Origin: JAAYKM01 sp964408155 | GTDB lineage: Bacteria; Desulfobacterota; Syntrophia; Syntrophales; JAAYKM01 | Direction: 5' to 3' | Assembly: GCA_964408155.1 (NCBI GenBank) | Contig: CAYOYJ010000132.1 | Coordinates: 1 to 6,517, forward strand | DNA: 6,517 nt | Shown here: in pieces, positions 5,450-6,517 of the stretch | Numbering within the stretch: the first letter of the stretch is position 1 | How the letters are laid out: each line of letters opens with the position of its first letter | Notes under the pieces: generated by a model | Database searches by the model: none | The model's input: the letters and a program-made list of their open reading frames with translations, nothing else | Told to the model about the DNA's origin: nothing | Program-made: the position numbers and the translations under genes

Positions 5450-6517
5450 TTAGACTGCACACCCTTTTCCCGCCGTGCCCGGCGCCATCGCGGGATAGGC
5501 CCAAAGGGCGATGAAATACAGAAAAACAGAGATAAACAAAAGGACATGCAAACCCCACGCAACGGCCAGGAGCTGACCCAGGGGAATGGCGATGACGCCG
5601 AAAATCACATAAACGCCCAGGGCCCAGGGCAGAAAAAAACCGGCCCGGTCATTCAGACAGGCAATCCCCAGGGGGAAAGGCATCCCGGCAATGAACGCGA
5701 CGGGGGCCGTAACGATCAGCATGGTTACCACCTTGATCAGGCCGGCCAGGGGAAGCAGGACCGACAGAACCGGAATCAGGAGAAAGACATACAAAACCAG
5801 ACAGGTAATGATCCGGACGATAGACCATTTGATACCCCGGTCGGAAAAAGGATCGAGCTTCGAGGCACGGCAGCTTCCGCAACCGGAAAAAAAGAGCATG
5901 GCGCACACGATGACGGTCACGGCGGTAGCCGTGTCGTTGAGGAAAAACGCACACCGTTCGGATAGCACCCTGGTGATGAAAACCATACCCAGACCCAGAC
6001 AGGCGAAATAAACGGCCATCCGGAGCCGTGAATGGAGCCCTGCGGCTTCTCTTTTGCGGATCAACGGAAGTAAAATGACGCACACACCCATGATGCTTGC
6101 AAAAAAGAGCGTTGCCGGATTGATGAGTCGACCGATTTCAACCCGGGGAATGCCGTCCCGGGCTTTCAGCAGTGTCGGTATCGCACGAACAGGGACAACT
6201 TCGTGAAAAAAAGGCCGGTCCAGAGTCGCCGGTTCCAGATTAAAGGCGGAGGCGGACGAAACGGTATGCGGGGTCTGAAACAGATTCAGCGCCGCATGCC
6301 GGAGAGCATCCGTTTGTTCCTTCCGGCGGTTGTGCAGATCGGTCAAATCCGTGGCCGGTAGACCATGGAATGTGCTGTTTTTATTGCGATCGATTCCGGA
6401 ATACCAGGAGATATCAAAAGATCTTTCCCGGCAAAAGTTCTGCAGGGCGGCAATTGCCTTGTCAGTAAACCCTTTCCGAGAACCCAGAAACCTCTCGCCT
6501 GATTCCGACCAGTAAAC
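5450..6517 (-). CDS. Polytopic membrane protein of the spermine/spermidine synthase-like family, C-terminal part (5' end outside window)
   Basis: The reading frame is open from the right edge to TAA 5452-5450, giving 355 visible residues; the true start is beyond the window. The first part (FTDKAIAALQNFCRERSFDI, then a segment ending TLDRPFFHEV) resembles the tail of the SAM-binding methyltransferase-like domain in large membrane-bound spermidine-synthase-like proteins, where the end typically reads DDRPFF. About seven hydrophobic segments follow (visible residues about 134-153, 167-184, 196-212, 232-255, 260-278, 295-317 and 321-341). They include family-like signatures: YFACLGLG, LFFSGCGS, AGMPFPLG and PWALGVYVIFG. 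The family's real reaction is unsettled; polyamine synthesis is not established for these membrane forms. After YFACLGLG this protein reads MVFITRVLSER where I recall a conserved Glu, so it is a divergent member. It is transcribed in the same direction as the flavoprotein but is separated by 132 bases and a strong hairpin, so it is probably not part of the same operon. Confidence 0.8.
   Translation of the reverse strand, partial: VYWSESGERFLGSRKGFTDKAIAALQNFCRERSFDISWYSGIDRNKNSTFHGLPATDLTDLHNRRKEQTDALRHAALNLFQTPHTVSSASAFNLEPATLDRPFFHEVVPVRAIPTLLKARDGIPRVEIGRLINPATLFFASIMGVCVILLPLIRKREAAGLHSRLRMAVYFACLGLGMVFITRVLSERCAFFLNDTATAVTVIVCAMLFFSGCGSCRASKLDPFSDRGIKWSIVRIITCLVLYVFLLIPVLSVLLPLAGLIKVVTMLIVTAPVAFIAGMPFPLGIACLNDRAGFFLPWALGVYVIFGVIAIPLGQLLAVAWGLHVLLFISVFLYFIALWAYPAMAPGTAGKGCAV

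Noticed and set aside
6344..6346. TTG as the start codon of the membrane protein
   Set aside because: The frame stays open to the right edge and the extra residues match the family's methyltransferase-like domain tail, so the gene simply continues beyond the window.
1..6517. CRISPR array, transposon ends, tRNA or rRNA genes
   Set aside because: No regularly spaced repeats, transposase frames, long terminal inverted repeats or RNA-gene signatures were seen on either strand.

Overview
The window carries five genes, all read on the minus strand, so transcription runs from the right edge to the left. It looks like the chromosome of a Gram-negative anaerobe that respires with multiheme cytochromes. 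The clues are two large c-type cytochromes (17 CXXCH heme motifs in total), a Tat-exported FAD flavoprotein of the fumarate-reductase family and an exported rhodanese-like lipoprotein, in moderately GC-rich DNA. This fits the Desulfobacterota/Desulfuromonadota (Geobacter-, Syntrophus- or sulfate-reducer-like), but no taxonomic marker is present, so that placement is inference.

Layout in transcription order. (1) 6517-5450: C-terminal part of a large polytopic spermidine-synthase-like membrane protein, cut by the right edge. (2) 5449-5318: intergenic region with a perfect 12-bp stem-loop. (3) 5317-3743: Tat-exported FAD-dependent reductase without heme motifs. (4) 3742-3626: AT-rich intergenic region with a small hairpin and a TATAAT box. 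(5) 3625-1640: octaheme secreted cytochrome. (6) 1612-863: double-rhodanese lipoprotein. (7) 866-1: nonaheme cytochrome, cut by the left edge just where a membrane cytochrome b domain would be expected.

The last three genes form a tight operon: 27 nt separate the octaheme and rhodanese genes, and the rhodanese and nonaheme genes share an ATGA stop/start overlap. A plausible reading is a quinol-linked periplasmic electron-transfer module. A CbcL-like cytochrome would take electrons from the quinone pool, the octaheme cytochrome would relay or deliver them, and the Tat flavoprotein would be a terminal reductase for a soluble acceptor. The acceptor is unknown. The flavoprotein keeps some but not all of the catalytic residues of fumarate reductase, and neither rhodanese domain keeps its catalytic cysteine. 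These departures, and the unrecognised octaheme family, are the most interesting points in the window. There are no tRNA, rRNA, CRISPR or mobile-element signals. No gene-free stretch exceeds about 135 bases.
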